Below are positions 1-8,315 of a stretch of DNA of 64,000 bases, one piece after another. Source of the DNA: Marisediminitalea lipolytica (GTDB taxonomy: Bacteria > Pseudomonadota > Gammaproteobacteria > Enterobacterales > Alteromonadaceae); contig NZ_MJIC01000010.1 in the NCBI RefSeq assembly GCF_001758465.1, positions 806,001 to 870,000 of the forward strand, in the 5' to 3' direction. Every line of letters begins with the position of its first letter. The stretch's first letter is position 1. The position numbers and the translations under genes were made by a program. Below the pieces are notes generated by a model. The model ran no database searches. It was not told the origin of the DNA and saw only the letters and a program-made list of their open reading frames with translations.

Positions 1-352
1 GTAATTGCCAATAACCGCGTTTAATACTCCAATAACCCCAGTTTTATAAGGGAAGATACCTTTTGGGTATACTGTTAGAGTGCAAAAGGTATTTCCCTGA
101 TCTATCAAGCCCGTGTAAGTTTACACCTTGTTAACTTATGGCATGCAGAGTCGGTTGATTAACAGGTGCTTTTTATGGCATTTTTTCTTTTTCACCAATC
201 AACTACCGCTGGCATAACAACCACATAGCGTCGATAAATGAGTAATATCTAACGTTAACAGCGCATTAGCTACAATAAAGAAGCTATTAACAACATTTAT
301 CGAACAGCACCGTGGTTGCCATAAAATTTGTAACAAATACAAGGTGGTAATT
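1..352. other. Non-coding region upstream of the dioxygenase
   Basis: I see no convincing gene here. The stretch is AT-rich and holds one strong imperfect inverted repeat (50-97, listed separately). The end of the region carries the ribosome-binding site AAGGTGG at 341-347, which fixes the start of the next gene. A promoter probably lies in it but I cannot assign one with confidence. Confidence 0.6.
50..97. repeat. Long imperfect inverted repeat / hairpin
   Basis: The arms at 50-65 and 83-97 pair over 15 bases (GGGAA, then ATACCTTTTG with its complement) with a single bulged base and a 17-base loop. There is no T-run on either side, so it is not a plain terminator. It may be a protein-binding site, an mRNA hairpin or the end of a small repeat element. 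Confidence 0.6.
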
Positions 353-1279
353 ATGTCAATGCGTGGCGTATTGCGATTAGCAGAAGTACAAATGCGGGTG
401 TTGGATATGGCAGAGTCCAAACAGCACTACGGGACCCGTATGGGCTTACACGAAATGATGACCGACGACAATGGGCTGGTGTATTTTAAAGCCTGGGCCG
501 AACACGATCATCATAGTCTGGTGTTAAGGGAAACCGACAGAGCCGGCCTAGATCACATCGCGTTTAAAGTTTATGACGATGCGACCCTGGATGATCTGGA
601 AAAGAAAATTATTGAATTTGGCATCAACGTTGAGCGGGTAGAGGCGGGCGTGTACCCAAAAAGCGGACGCCGTTTGAAATTTACCCTACCCACCGGCCAC
701 GAAATGCATTTGTTTGCCGAAAAACAACAGGTAGGTAATTCGCTGGGCACTTTCAATCCCGACGTGATCCCAGATGATGACGTGTGCCGTGGCTTTAGAA
801 TTAATGCGCTGGATCACGTCTTTATTGTTGGTCCTGATGCTGATCAAAACCTTAAATTGTTTACCGAAGTGTTTGATTTCAGCTATACCGAAAGAGTTAT
901 CGATGCGGATGGCAACACCGTTTTGTTTTTTGTGAGCTGTTCCAGCCGGGCCCATGACATTGCCTTTGGAATGAATCCCGAGCCAGGGCTAATCCATCAC
1001 GTGTCTTTCAGGCTGGAAAATCCACAGGATCATATTCGCGCCGCAGATTTAATTGGCAAATATGAGATTCCGGTGGAAATGAACGACCGTCACGGCGTGA
1101 CTCAGGTGAAAACCATTTATTATTTTGACCCATCCGGTAACCGCAATGAGGTATTTTGTGATGGCTATACCTATTATCCGGACATGCCGCTGCTGACCTG
1201 GACCATGGATGAGCTCGACCACGCCGCCTTTTCGCAGTCGTTACGGGTGCCAGAAAGTTTTCTTGGGGTTTACACTTAG
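353..1279 (+). CDS. Catechol 2,3-dioxygenase-type extradiol dioxygenase
   Basis: This is a two-domain vicinal oxygen chelate protein that closely follows XylE/DmpB over its whole length (308 residues against 307), so it should cleave catechol or a substituted catechol between C2 and C3 using Fe(II) and O2. The iron ligands are visible: His155 in LDHVF, the His pair at 215-216 in IHHVSF, and Glu266 in NRNEVF, positions that match the XylE ligands. The ATG at 353 is chosen over an upstream GTG at 344 because AAGGTGG sits 5-6 bases ahead of it. No other aromatic-degradation genes flank it, which is unusual because such genes are normally in meta-pathway operons; it ends in its own terminator and looks monocistronic. 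The true substrate is not certain. Confidence 0.9.
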   Translation: MSMRGVLRLAEVQMRVLDMAESKQHYGTRMGLHEMMTDDNGLVYFKAWAEHDHHSLVLRETDRAGLDHIAFKVYDDATLDDLEKKIIEFGINVERVEAGVYPKSGRRLKFTLPTGHEMHLFAEKQQVGNSLGTFNPDVIPDDDVCRGFRINALDHVFIVGPDADQNLKLFTEVFDFSYTERVIDADGNTVLFFVSCSSRAHDIAFGMNPEPGLIHHVSFRLENPQDHIRAADLIGKYEIPVEMNDRHGVTQVKTIYYFDPSGNRNEVFCDGYTYYPDMPLLTWTMDELDHAAFSQSLRVPESFLGVYT

Positions 1280-1295
1280 CCTGCTAATCTCACAG

Positions 1296-1330
1296 AAAAA
1301 GCCGGACCAAGCAAGTGCTCCGGCTTTTTT
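1296..1330 (+). terminator. Rho-independent terminator after the dioxygenase
   Basis: The arms AAAAAGCCGGA and TCCGGCTTTTTT flank a 12-base loop and end in a T-run, 16 bases after the stop codon. Confidence 0.9.
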
Positions 1331-1426
1331 GTAGTAAACGCCTCTTTTTTGCACCGTTTTAACCTTGTACACGTATTAACCGTTGTTAATAGCCATGAAA
1401 GGGTGGCAACGTTATGCAAGATATCA

Positions 1427-1912
1427 ATGGTGAATGCCACTATGGACCTGCTGATTAATAGCCTGCTGGTGTGGATCCAACTTCACACTGAGTACGACAC
1501 CCGCAGTTTGCCCCATCCTCAGGTAATCATGATGACGCCGAAAGAATTGACTTCAGAACTCTATGCTGACGCGCCAGCGCTGGCCCCGGCTAATGGCATT
1601 GATCATCGCATTAATGCCCTGTACGCCTTTGAAACAGGAGAGTCTGGAACCATTTTTATTAAACACCCGACACTGGTTGAAGATTCCGACCGATTTGCTT
1701 CCCCTTTGGATAACCCAAAGTTTCGCGAAATCCTGCTACATGAGTTAATTCACCATGTTCAGTGGCACACCGGAGAAGCCCAACAGTGGCAATGCCCCAA
1801 ACAGGGGGAAACCGAAGCCTATTTACTGGGGGCGAAATACCTTGAACAGCACGACACCGCAGATCCACTGTACGACAGATGGTTTTGGGCGAATAGCTAC
1901 GCCATCTGTTAA
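1427..1912 (+). CDS. HExxH zinc-protease-like protein (DUF6647-type)
   Basis: This is a small protein of about 161 residues with the zincin signature HELIHH at residues 105-110, followed by an acidic ETEAY segment 20 residues later that could supply the third metal ligand. The region resembles the DUF6647 group of short secreted or periplasmic proteins. The frame is open back to a TTG at 1349, but that would start inside the upstream terminator zone; ATG 1427 or ATG 1442 is more likely. A hydrophobic stretch at the N-terminus (LLINSLLVWIQL) could be a signal or a buried helix. Proteolytic activity is inferred from the motif only. Confidence 0.65.
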   Translation: MVNATMDLLINSLLVWIQLHTEYDTRSLPHPQVIMMTPKELTSELYADAPALAPANGIDHRINALYAFETGESGTIFIKHPTLVEDSDRFASPLDNPKFREILLHELIHHVQWHTGEAQQWQCPKQGETEAYLLGAKYLEQHDTADPLYDRWFWANSYAIC

Positions 1913-1920
1913 CTACTGAT

Positions 1921-2271
1921 TTATTGGATAAATTCCAGCCAGCTTTGCAGCAAGTGCTTAAACTCAACTAATCCGCAGCCAGCCACAGGGCCATCAGAGA
2001 ATTCTTCTTCAAACTCCTGGCCTGATAACTCGGTATTATTTAAAAATAAATCCACTTCGTCATCGGCGATCACCAAATGATAAATCTTACCGGTGATTTC
2101 GGCATCTGCAGCACGTTTAGCCAACAAGCCATCAACAGTTAGCAGTAAATCGCTAATCGCTTTAGTATTGGTGCCCAGGTCATGACTTAACCAATCGCCA
2201 AAGGCTTCACTTTCGATATCACATTTGGCCAGGGGCTGGCCCGTTACATCGGTAACAAATTCAAAATCCAT
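1921..2271 (-). CDS. yacL: YacL/UPF0231 family protein
   Basis: The 116-residue product begins MDFEFVTDVTGQPLAK and ends with a CGLVEFKHLLQ segment, matching the pattern of E. coli YacL in length, acidic content and both conserved ends. The molecular function of this family is unknown. The open frame extends 60 codons further upstream, but that part overlaps the neighbouring protease-like gene in another frame and is not YacL-like, so the ATG at 2271 is used. It lies 13 bases after the next upstream gene and is probably cotranscribed with it. Confidence 0.85.
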   Translation of the reverse strand: MDFEFVTDVTGQPLAKCDIESEAFGDWLSHDLGTNTKAISDLLLTVDGLLAKRAADAEITGKIYHLVIADDEVDLFLNNTELSGQEFEEEFSDGPVAGCGLVEFKHLLQSWLEFIQ

Positions 2272-2284
2272 GACGATTCTCAGA

Positions 2285-2827
2285 TCAGGTTGTTGGGGAA
2301 GAAAAAACGTACCCGGTGTTATCCAGCTCTGTAAGATAAACCCGCACGTCAAATTCCAGTTGATGATAGTCGGGTAACATGTGCTGGCATAACTGATAAA
2401 ACGCTTTGTTATGGTCTTTCTCTTTGAGATGCGCGAGCTCGTGCACCACAATCATATTAAGAAAAGGCTCAGGCGTATTTTTAAACAGTTCGCTTACCCG
2501 CAGTTCATTTTTACTCTTAAGCTTACCGCCTTGCACACGGGATACATACGAATGTAGGCCCAGAGCATGATTAACCACATGAATTTTGTTGTCGAACACG
2601 ACCTTACTGAGCGGTTGTGTTTTTTTCATGTACTGGTTTTTTATGTCCAGCGCATAATCCCGCAGGGCTTTGTCATTGTTGATGGTATGAATTGTACGAT
2701 AGCGGGAACGCAGCCAGTCACCCAATTTGTTTTCATCCTGCAAACGACGGATTTGCGCCTGCAAATGTTCAGGGTAATGTGCCAGATAGGGAAGGGGCGT
2801 TGCCATGGAATAATCACGGGTTGTCAT
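2285..2827 (-). CDS. YgjP-like M48-type metal-dependent hydrolase
   Basis: The protein of about 180 residues carries HELAHLKEKDH, an HExxH zinc site with a following His, then FYQLCQHMLPDY, the layout of the YgjP/DUF45 family of small soluble metalloproteases. A TATAAT hexamer ends 10 bases upstream of the ATG at 2827, so this start would give an almost leaderless mRNA; the ATG at 2806 is a realistic alternative. It is the first gene of a two-gene unit with yacL. Confidence 0.8.
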   Translation of the reverse strand: MTTRDYSMATPLPYLAHYPEHLQAQIRRLQDENKLGDWLRSRYRTIHTINNDKALRDYALDIKNQYMKKTQPLSKVVFDNKIHVVNHALGLHSYVSRVQGGKLKSKNELRVSELFKNTPEPFLNMIVVHELAHLKEKDHNKAFYQLCQHMLPDYHQLEFDVRVYLTELDNTGYVFSSPTT

Positions 2828-2974
2828 CGGGGCTGGCATTATACACATCTTTGTATAAGAGGTGATTCAGATTATAAATGAGCCTGGCGCATAATTTATC
2901 TAAAAAATGAATAAATGCGACCGGCTATTATCTGATTGTTTGGTGTTTTCATCAGGTTACGCTGGAGTACTAAA

Positions 2975-3544
2975 TCACAAATCCCTGATAAATGGGGCTG
3001 CATAGGGTTTATGGAGTGCGATTTCCTCTTTTGACAAGCCTTTTAGCTCGTAAGGAAAGACCAGCCAGTCAGTGGTTTGATGAAGGCAAAAATCCGGCGT
3101 CAGGGCAGTGCGGTTATAATCTTTTCTCTGATACAGCGTGGCGATTCTCACCTGCTGTGGCATGTTGCGTTTTAGCTTTGATTGCAGGCGATTTATTACT
3201 GCATTGATATTGTGGCCAGAACTAAACACATCATCAACAATCAGCAAGCCATCGTCCGCGTTAAGCTTTTCTATCAGGTATTGTGTGCCATGAACGCGGA
3301 TTTTGTCCGGCGTTTCCACCATGTTGTGGTATTCCGGCAGACCAGGATAGGAGGTTCTGAGGGCAATGTGATCGGTGTTAACGCCCAGGGTTTGCAAACA
3401 TTCCTGCACGTATATGCCAACCGAACTGCCACCACGCCAGAGCCCCACAATAAAACTGGGACGAAAGCCACTTTCAAAAATCTGTACACCTAAACGAAAG
3501 GCGTCTTCGATAATCTGCTGTTCTTCCAGGAAACGCTTTTCCAC
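2975..3544 (-). CDS. Hypoxanthine-type phosphoribosyltransferase A
   Basis: This 189-residue type I phosphoribosyltransferase has the PRPP-binding loop [13 protein letters not shown] and an upstream WRGG turn that contacts pyrophosphate. It is related to the Hpt-like PRTases rather than to standard Hpt or Gpt. It starts at a GTG preceded by GGAG. A paralogue sharing the same layout and many residues (LEEQQIIEDAFRLGVQIFESGF against [26 protein letters not shown] N-termini) is transcribed divergently 87 bases away. The base specificity cannot be read from the sequence. Confidence 0.85.
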   Translation of the reverse strand: MEKRFLEEQQIIEDAFRLGVQIFESGFRPSFIVGLWRGGSSVGIYVQECLQTLGVNTDHIALRTSYPGLPEYHNMVETPDKIRVHGTQYLIEKLNADDGLLIVDDVFSSGHNINAVINRLQSKLKRNMPQQVRIATLYQRKDYNRTALTPDFCLHQTTDWLVFPYELKGLSKEEIALHKPYAAPFIRDL

Positions 3545-3631
3545 TGGGCTACTCCATTATGATACGATGACATCAGGTTATCATAGCACCTGACTGATTG
3601 GGCGGGTAATGTCTTTTCTGTAGGAAAAACA

Positions 3632-4198
3632 ATGAAAAGTAAAACATATCTTAGTGCACAAGGGCTGTTGGAAGACTCGTTTAAACTGGCACAAAAAGTG
3701 TTTGATTCAGGTTTCAAGCCTACCTTCATTATTGCCGTATGGCGAGGCGGAGCGCCCATAGGTATAGCCGTTCAGGAATACCTTGCTTTTCATGGGATCG
3801 AAACAGACAACATCGCTATTCGTACTTCGTCTTATCAGGGTATCGATAACCAGGCCAAAGAGGTCAAAGTGCAAGGCTTAAACTATCTGGTTAAAAACAT
3901 TCAGCATCATGACCGCCTGTTGATAGTGGATGATGTGTTCGATAGTGGTCGTTCGGTCGAGACCATCATTGCCAGGTTAACCGAGCTGTGCAGGCTAAAT
4001 ACACCAGAAGATATTCGTGTTGCCGTGCCGTATTACAAGCCCGAACGTAATCAAACTAACCTGATCCCCGATTACTACTTGTATGAAACACAAGAATGGC
4101 TGAAGTATCCCCATTCACTGGAAGGACTCTCCCCACAGGAAATCGCTGAACACCGGCCAGAATTGTTCGAAATCATTAAACATCACTTACCGGAGTAA
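3632..4198 (+). CDS. Hypoxanthine-type phosphoribosyltransferase B
   Basis: This is the 188-residue paralogue of the divergent neighbour, with [13 protein letters not shown], the PRPP loop [13 protein letters not shown] and the same C-terminal [11 protein letters not shown] segment. Family knowledge points to salvage of a purine base or related compound using PRPP. The two proteins differ in the region between the WRGG turn and the PRPP loop, where the base is usually recognised, so they may have different substrates or form a heteromer. A fragment of an unrelated reductase gene follows directly. Confidence 0.85.
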   Translation: MKSKTYLSAQGLLEDSFKLAQKVFDSGFKPTFIIAVWRGGAPIGIAVQEYLAFHGIETDNIAIRTSSYQGIDNQAKEVKVQGLNYLVKNIQHHDRLLIVDDVFDSGRSVETIIARLTELCRLNTPEDIRVAVPYYKPERNQTNLIPDYYLYETQEWLKYPHSLEGLSPQEIAEHRPELFEIIKHHLPE

Positions 4199-4199
4199 G

Positions 4200-4403
4200 C
4201 AGCTGCGGGTTGCTTTACTAGACGAACTGGGCGATGAACAACGCAATGTCTTAACCACGCTGCATCCCATTGGCCGGTTAGGCAAACCAGAAGAAGTTGC
4301 TTTGTTGGTTCTGTTTCTGCTTTCCGATCACCCATCTTTCATTACCGGCAGCTACCACCTGGTAGATGGCGGATATACCGCAAGTAATACAGCGGAAACA
4401 TAA
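4200..4403 (+). pseudogene. C-terminal fragment of an SDR oxidoreductase
   Basis: The frame reads about 67 residues containing [20 protein letters not shown], then SDHPSFITG and LVDGGYTA, which is the C-terminal end of a classical short-chain dehydrogenase. There is no start codon and the Rossmann fold and YxxxK catalytic region are missing; in the same frame the upstream bases belong to the phosphoribosyltransferase gene. This is a truncation remnant and marks the edge of a rearranged region. Confidence 0.85.
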
Positions 4404-4677
4404 AATTGGTAGCAGTGCATATCAGGTACCAATTTGATGCGTTTCGACAGTCTAAAATCCAGACGAATAACATTATGTTAAATTGAGCGTGAATTTACTT
4501 TTAACGTACATTGTTACTAGTTGGGGAAAATACAGATACTCATTAAAATTGAACAAATTGAAAAGTGATACAAATAATCTGACCCTGCGTAATAGCTTTC
4601 AATCATCAGATTAGCATTCAGCGCCAGTTGGTGACACTGAAACAAGATTAAGAAAAATAACAGACGTAGGTATTTTA

Positions 4678-4857
4678 ATGTTTGGATTGTTCAGGAAAGA
4701 CCCCAGCAAAAAACTCAGAAAACAATATGATGTAAAACTAGAGCAAGCAATGCACGCTCAGAGAAATGGCGACATTAAAACCTATTCAATGTTAACGGCT
4801 GAGGCCGAAGCCTTGTGGGCAGAGATAATGGCTCTGGAGAGCAAGAAGCAGAATTAA
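4678..4857 (+). CDS. Small DUF6435-type protein
   Basis: This 59-residue protein begins MFGLFRKDPSKKLRKQYD and continues with AMHAQRNGDIKTYSMLTAEA, the recognisable pattern of the DUF6435 family common in gammaproteobacteria. It is highly charged and helical. The family has no assigned function. It is preceded by an AT-rich leader with no strong Shine-Dalgarno sequence. Confidence 0.8.
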   Translation: MFGLFRKDPSKKLRKQYDVKLEQAMHAQRNGDIKTYSMLTAEAEALWAEIMALESKKQN

Positions 4858-5004
4858 CAAAGAAATAAATCACCAGTAAGCCGCGAGTATCAAGCCCGGA
4901 TATTTGACAACGGTGTTTACAATCGGATTGGTTATTTTATTAATGGCAAGCTGTATATCGATTTAGATTCCGGTGCAGAAAGCAGTGTGATAGTGGCTGA
5001 CTAA
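4858..5004 (+). other. Open stretch in frame with the preceding small gene
   Basis: After the TAA of the small gene the same frame stays open for 48 codons and reads like protein (REYQARIFDNGVYNRIG, then LYIDLDSGAESSVI). There is no ATG, GTG or TTG start with a ribosome-binding site, so it is either chance or a decayed gene end. The IDLDSGA part resembles an aspartic-protease D[ST]GA motif, but that is too short to name it. Confidence 0.25.
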
Positions 5005-5110
5005 AGGAAGCAGATACACAGCTAGGCCCTCTCAACCGTTCACATATACAATTGCGCATAATGTATATTATGTTAAATAATGTATTTTAATAGCCTTGCA
5101 GCAGTAAGTC

Positions 5111-5157
5111 TTTGAAATTTACAACACAAAACGAGATTTTCTGCCAGCAAGAGATTT
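5111..5157. repeat. Left copy of a 47-bp direct repeat
   Basis: All 47 bases are identical to 13071-13117, 8 kb away and in the same orientation. The match stops sharply at both ends. The right-hand copy lies in the same order relative to a second matching block, the transposase remnant, so both ends of the island derive from one duplicated sequence. Confidence 0.95.
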
Positions 5158-5214
5158 TTCTTCTTCATTTTTATGATTCTTCAACTACCAATTTCTCCTT
5201 TAGTTTCAAAGTAA

Positions 5215-5343
5215 TGGTTCACAGTCAAAATACTGTATCTGGCACTTCACCAGATATCGAAGAAATGGACAATGCTAATTAGAGATTGGAAAGCGGCCAT
5301 GAGTCAGTTTATGATTATGTGCAGTGACCGCATATCACTATGA
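5215..5343 (+). pseudogene. IS256-type (mutator) transposase C-terminal remnant
   Basis: The frame reads LYLALHQISKKWTM, IRDWKAAMSQFMIM, then CSDRISL and a stop, which is the typical C-terminal end of IS256-family transposases (consensus ...KWTMPIRDWKxALNQF...). A TAA at 5212 and loss of the rest show that the gene is dead. The bases just after it (CTTACACGGA...TTACAG) resemble the kind of terminal sequence seen at IS256-type element ends, and they touch the 3' end of the PIN-like gene. A shorter copy lies at 13313-13366. Confidence 0.75.
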
Positions 5344-5366
5344 TAAATAGCCACTTACACGGAGGA

Positions 5367-6611
5367 TCATCTTACAGTCTCCAGCTGTTTTTCGAGTACG
5401 GCCATATGCTGTATCAAATCCTGATGTTTAATTCGAGAAGATTCTAATCGGTTCATAACTTCGTCGTAATTTTTTGAAACATGATAGTAATGCTCGGTCA
5501 ATTGATTGTCATTGATATGTTCATCACTACCCTCATGGAACATCTTATTTCTATATTCGTTGAAGCTACTTTTTTCGTTTTCTAACATGTGCCTTTTTTC
5601 TTGAAGCATATTTATTTCTTTTTCGTACTTATACATTTGATTCCGAACGCTTTCCAACTCTTCTGCCAAATGCATCTGTTGCATCTTCCGGTGTCTATAT
5701 AGCTCTATCTCTTTATTTCGTTGCTGCGCCAATTTATCACGGCGCCTTACTTCTCTTATTTCTTCGACAATCTCTTCGCTTACTTGTTCGCCCAAATTCT
5801 CTCTGGCTAGTTCTAGAAAACGGTCAGCCTGATACATATGAAATGTTTGATTAGCTCTGTCCTTAAACTCCTTTACCAGCTCTGGACGAGGTCCCACCGT
5901 CTTGCCTTTGAATTTTTCCCACCAGTCTTCCTTTTTATCATCAGTTACTAATACCACGCCTGTACCTAACTCGATCGCTTTATCTATTACCTGAGTCCAC
6001 ACAATAAGGTCGCCATACTTTCTGCATTTTTCAGAAAAAACCTCACTATCACCCTACTTTGAACCATCTTTAAAGCCGGGTGGTATTTTTTGTTTATATC
6101 GTTCTTCACCATCTGCAATTAGTTTCTCTATCTGCCCCTTCTCGTAAGGAAAGCCAACATTATTCTCAAATATTCTTGCAATAGCGTCTTTAATTTCGTC
6201 ATTATTAATGCGAGTTGTATGGACTAATTTATTGTTTTTTAACTCACGACAAAGCTCATCAAAAACACCACTAACTTTTTCCATAATATCTTTACTTACA
6301 AAGGGGTGTTGACGGGAATTTTCTAAATCTCGTTTTAATGACTCAATTGATTTTTCAGTGTCATCATAAGATTTTTCTTGCTGGTCGATTACCGACAAGC
6401 GATTATTTAAGTATTCCTCAGCAGCCCTATGGGGGAGCCAAGCTCTATCTCTAATTTTATCCAAAATACGAAGAAACTCTTTACGAGTCGTATCTGAATA
6501 TCGATAGAGGTTCAGAAGGATATTAGCATCAAATACAAATAGTGACGTTTCCCATACTTCTCTTAGGCTTTTATCGCTTTCCTTAAAATGACCAGGAAAT
6601 AAATCCTTCAT
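5367..6611 (-). pseudogene. PIN-like domain protein split by an in-frame amber codon
   Basis: The two open parts, 6611-6054 and 6053-5367, are in the same frame and separated only by a TAG (6054-6056). Read through, they give a protein of about 414 residues: an N-terminal LFVFDANILLNLYRYS segment with the first PIN acidic residue, a helical middle, then KYGDLIVW, VVLVTDDKKEDWW and a FKGKTVGPRPEL segment, which is the layout of the PIN_8/DUF4935 group of predicted nucleases. The last 120 residues form a charged coiled coil. The start is the ATG at 6611, preceded by GGGAG. Either one base change killed the gene or the amber is read through. PIN-like proteins of this kind are suspected RNases in toxin or defence roles; that role is inference here. 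Confidence 0.75.
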
Positions 6612-7399
6612 GTTGTCTCCCAAAATGAACAGTTTTTTACTAATACTTCATGGTGACACCGTTTCCTCTGAAAAACCATATCCTGTGTTTTCATGGGAAA
6701 GAATATGAAAGTCTGCTTCACGTAAAAAGCCGACCATAGGAAGCCAGTATCAAGATGACTGCTTTTAAACAAAAGCTGCCTTAGCAACGGCAAACCAAAA
6801 CTATAAATCTTCATCACAACTGGATCAGAGTATCTTGCCTGCATATACATTGTCACATGGTAGAGCACCCTAGTTTCATTAAAAATTATCGGACTAAAAT
6901 CGGTATTCGAGGTAGATTCCCCGCCCGCTGATACTTCTTACTACTATTGACCTTTCCCCTAATCACAAATAAACACCCGCCCCTTATTCATCCACTCAAT
7001 GCGGTATCGTATAAGTTTGCAAAAATTCTGGGTAATTGAATTGCTGTTTTTGGTAAGTCATCGATAAGTTGATTCCTTTAAACAACTTCTTAATCAATGA
7101 ATACTGTATTCCTAAGTGGGAAGATTTGGACTTGTCCCAAGGTAAGAAACCTTGAGTGACGTTATTTTCGATGGCATTTAACGAGGTCATTTTAAACATC
7201 CATATAGTGATTAATATTTACTTCCTTGTTCTTTTTATTCCACTACTGCTTAACGTGACTGCTCAAAATTAAAACATATTGACTATTTAATCAACAGTGG
7301 CTACGTTAAAAAATACTAAAAAGCCACTTATTCCTAAATGACGATAATCTTGGAATCGGATGCGCTAAGTCATATTGGATTGACCAAGGAAGCAAATTT
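6612..7399. other. Gene-poor AT-rich spacer in the island
   Basis: No gene can be supported across this 0.8-kb stretch. Two minus-strand open frames (6608-6868 and 6996-7199) lack ribosome-binding sites and family resemblance. The bases at 6917-6962 hold a short motif pair (an ATTCCCCGCCCGCTGATACT block and TTGACCTTTCCCC) that recurs, rearranged, near 12869-12903. A weak promoter-like pair, TTGACT at 7279 with TACGTT 17 bases later, could serve the SGNH gene. Confidence 0.5.
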
Positions 7400-8293
7400 A
7401 TGGCCCGAACTTACAAAGAACGTCGAGCTAGTATTGCAATTGCAAGGGGGGAAACGAAAGACTATTTGACTTATCGCAGAATGATGCGAACTCTTTCAGA
7501 AGACCGAATCAATATCGTTACTCAAGGCGATTCTTGGTTTGATTTCCCAAGAATAGAGAGCCTTAGTTTAGGGCCTGCGAATATAATAGATTGGCTTGTC
7601 AGCATGACGAACTTCGGTGATGGGAAGCTTAAAAAATGTACTTTTTATCGTCTCGAAGAAAATGGTGAAGAAATTGCTACGATGTCTGAACGTGAAGAAC
7701 TCGAAGATTTAATCGATGCACTGGAAGTACCATGGGATATTCATTATGTACTCCTAAGCGGTGGTGGGAACGATTTTACCGGTTTCGAGCATATTCACGA
7801 TGTTATTTTGAAAGAACCTAAAGGCGCTATAAATGAACCTGAATCATGGATAAATGACGAAGAGTTTAATCTACGATTAAAGCAAGTAGAGCTATCATTC
7901 AGCACTATTATCAACAAAATTCTTAAATACAAACCTGATTCTAGGATTTTATCTCACACCTACGACTACCTAATGCCTTCCGATGTTGGCGTGGAGTTAC
8001 TTCGTAGAGTAGATCTCAGTAGCATATTCTCAGGCCCGTGGGTCAGCCCAGGTATGTCTAATATTCCAGAAAATCTTCGTCTTTCGGTTGTCAAACTAAT
8101 GATTGATCGATTTGTTAACGTTTTAGAGACGGTCAAACAGTCTTATCCAAATAATTTTGATTTTGCAGATTTAAGGAACACCTTAACACCTGGGGATCAA
8201 ACACATTGGTTGAATGAGATGCATCCCACATCAAAAGGGTTTGAAATGCTCGCAGTTAAATTATTAGAAAAGCTACCTTTACTTCAAAATTAA
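7400..8293 (+). CDS. SGNH/GDSL-type hydrolase
   Basis: The 297-residue protein shows the family blocks in order: TQGDSWFDFP with the nucleophilic Ser near residue 44, LLSGGGNDFTG with the Gly-Asn oxyanion block, and NEMHPTSKGF near the end with the catalytic His. SGNH enzymes hydrolyse esters of lipids, glycans or acylated polymers; no signal peptide is visible, so this one should act in the cytosol or be exported by a specialised machine. It is 22 bases ahead of the DUF2235 gene and both appear to be one operon. A GGAAGC stands upstream of the ATG. Substrate unknown. Confidence 0.85.
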   Translation: MARTYKERRASIAIARGETKDYLTYRRMMRTLSEDRINIVTQGDSWFDFPRIESLSLGPANIIDWLVSMTNFGDGKLKKCTFYRLEENGEEIATMSEREELEDLIDALEVPWDIHYVLLSGGGNDFTGFEHIHDVILKEPKGAINEPESWINDEEFNLRLKQVELSFSTIINKILKYKPDSRILSHTYDYLMPSDVGVELLRRVDLSSIFSGPWVSPGMSNIPENLRLSVVKLMIDRFVNVLETVKQSYPNNFDFADLRNTLTPGDQTHWLNEMHPTSKGFEMLAVKLLEKLPLLQN

Positions 8294-8315
8294 AATTACA
8301 AAAGGAATTATTGTC

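Noticed and set aside
2272..2451. N-terminal extension of the YacL frame
   Set aside because: It overlaps the YgjP-like gene in another frame and has no YacL-like sequence; the ATG at 2271 restores the normal family length.
4870..5004. Aspartic protease-like IDLDSGA motif
   Set aside because: The stretch is only 45 codons long, has no start, and one DSGA is not enough to call a retropepsin-like gene.
5111..5157. 47-bp repeat read as a coding fragment (FEIYNTKRDFLPARDL)
   Set aside because: One frame is open across it and IYNTKR slightly recalls IS3-type integrase ends, but it does not extend on either side in a consistent frame.
6608..6868. Minus-strand open frame of 86 codons
   Set aside because: It has no ribosome-binding site and no recognised family, and it overlaps the start of the PIN-like gene by four bases only; the composition does not look coding.
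6996..7199. Minus-strand open frame of 67 codons with PWDKSKSSHLGI
   Set aside because: It has no Shine-Dalgarno sequence, no signal or domain and no partner; it may be a decayed piece, but nothing supports a gene.
7279..7307. TTGACT with TACGTT as promoter of the SGNH gene
   Set aside because: The -10 element matches only half of the consensus, so the pair is not listed as a feature.
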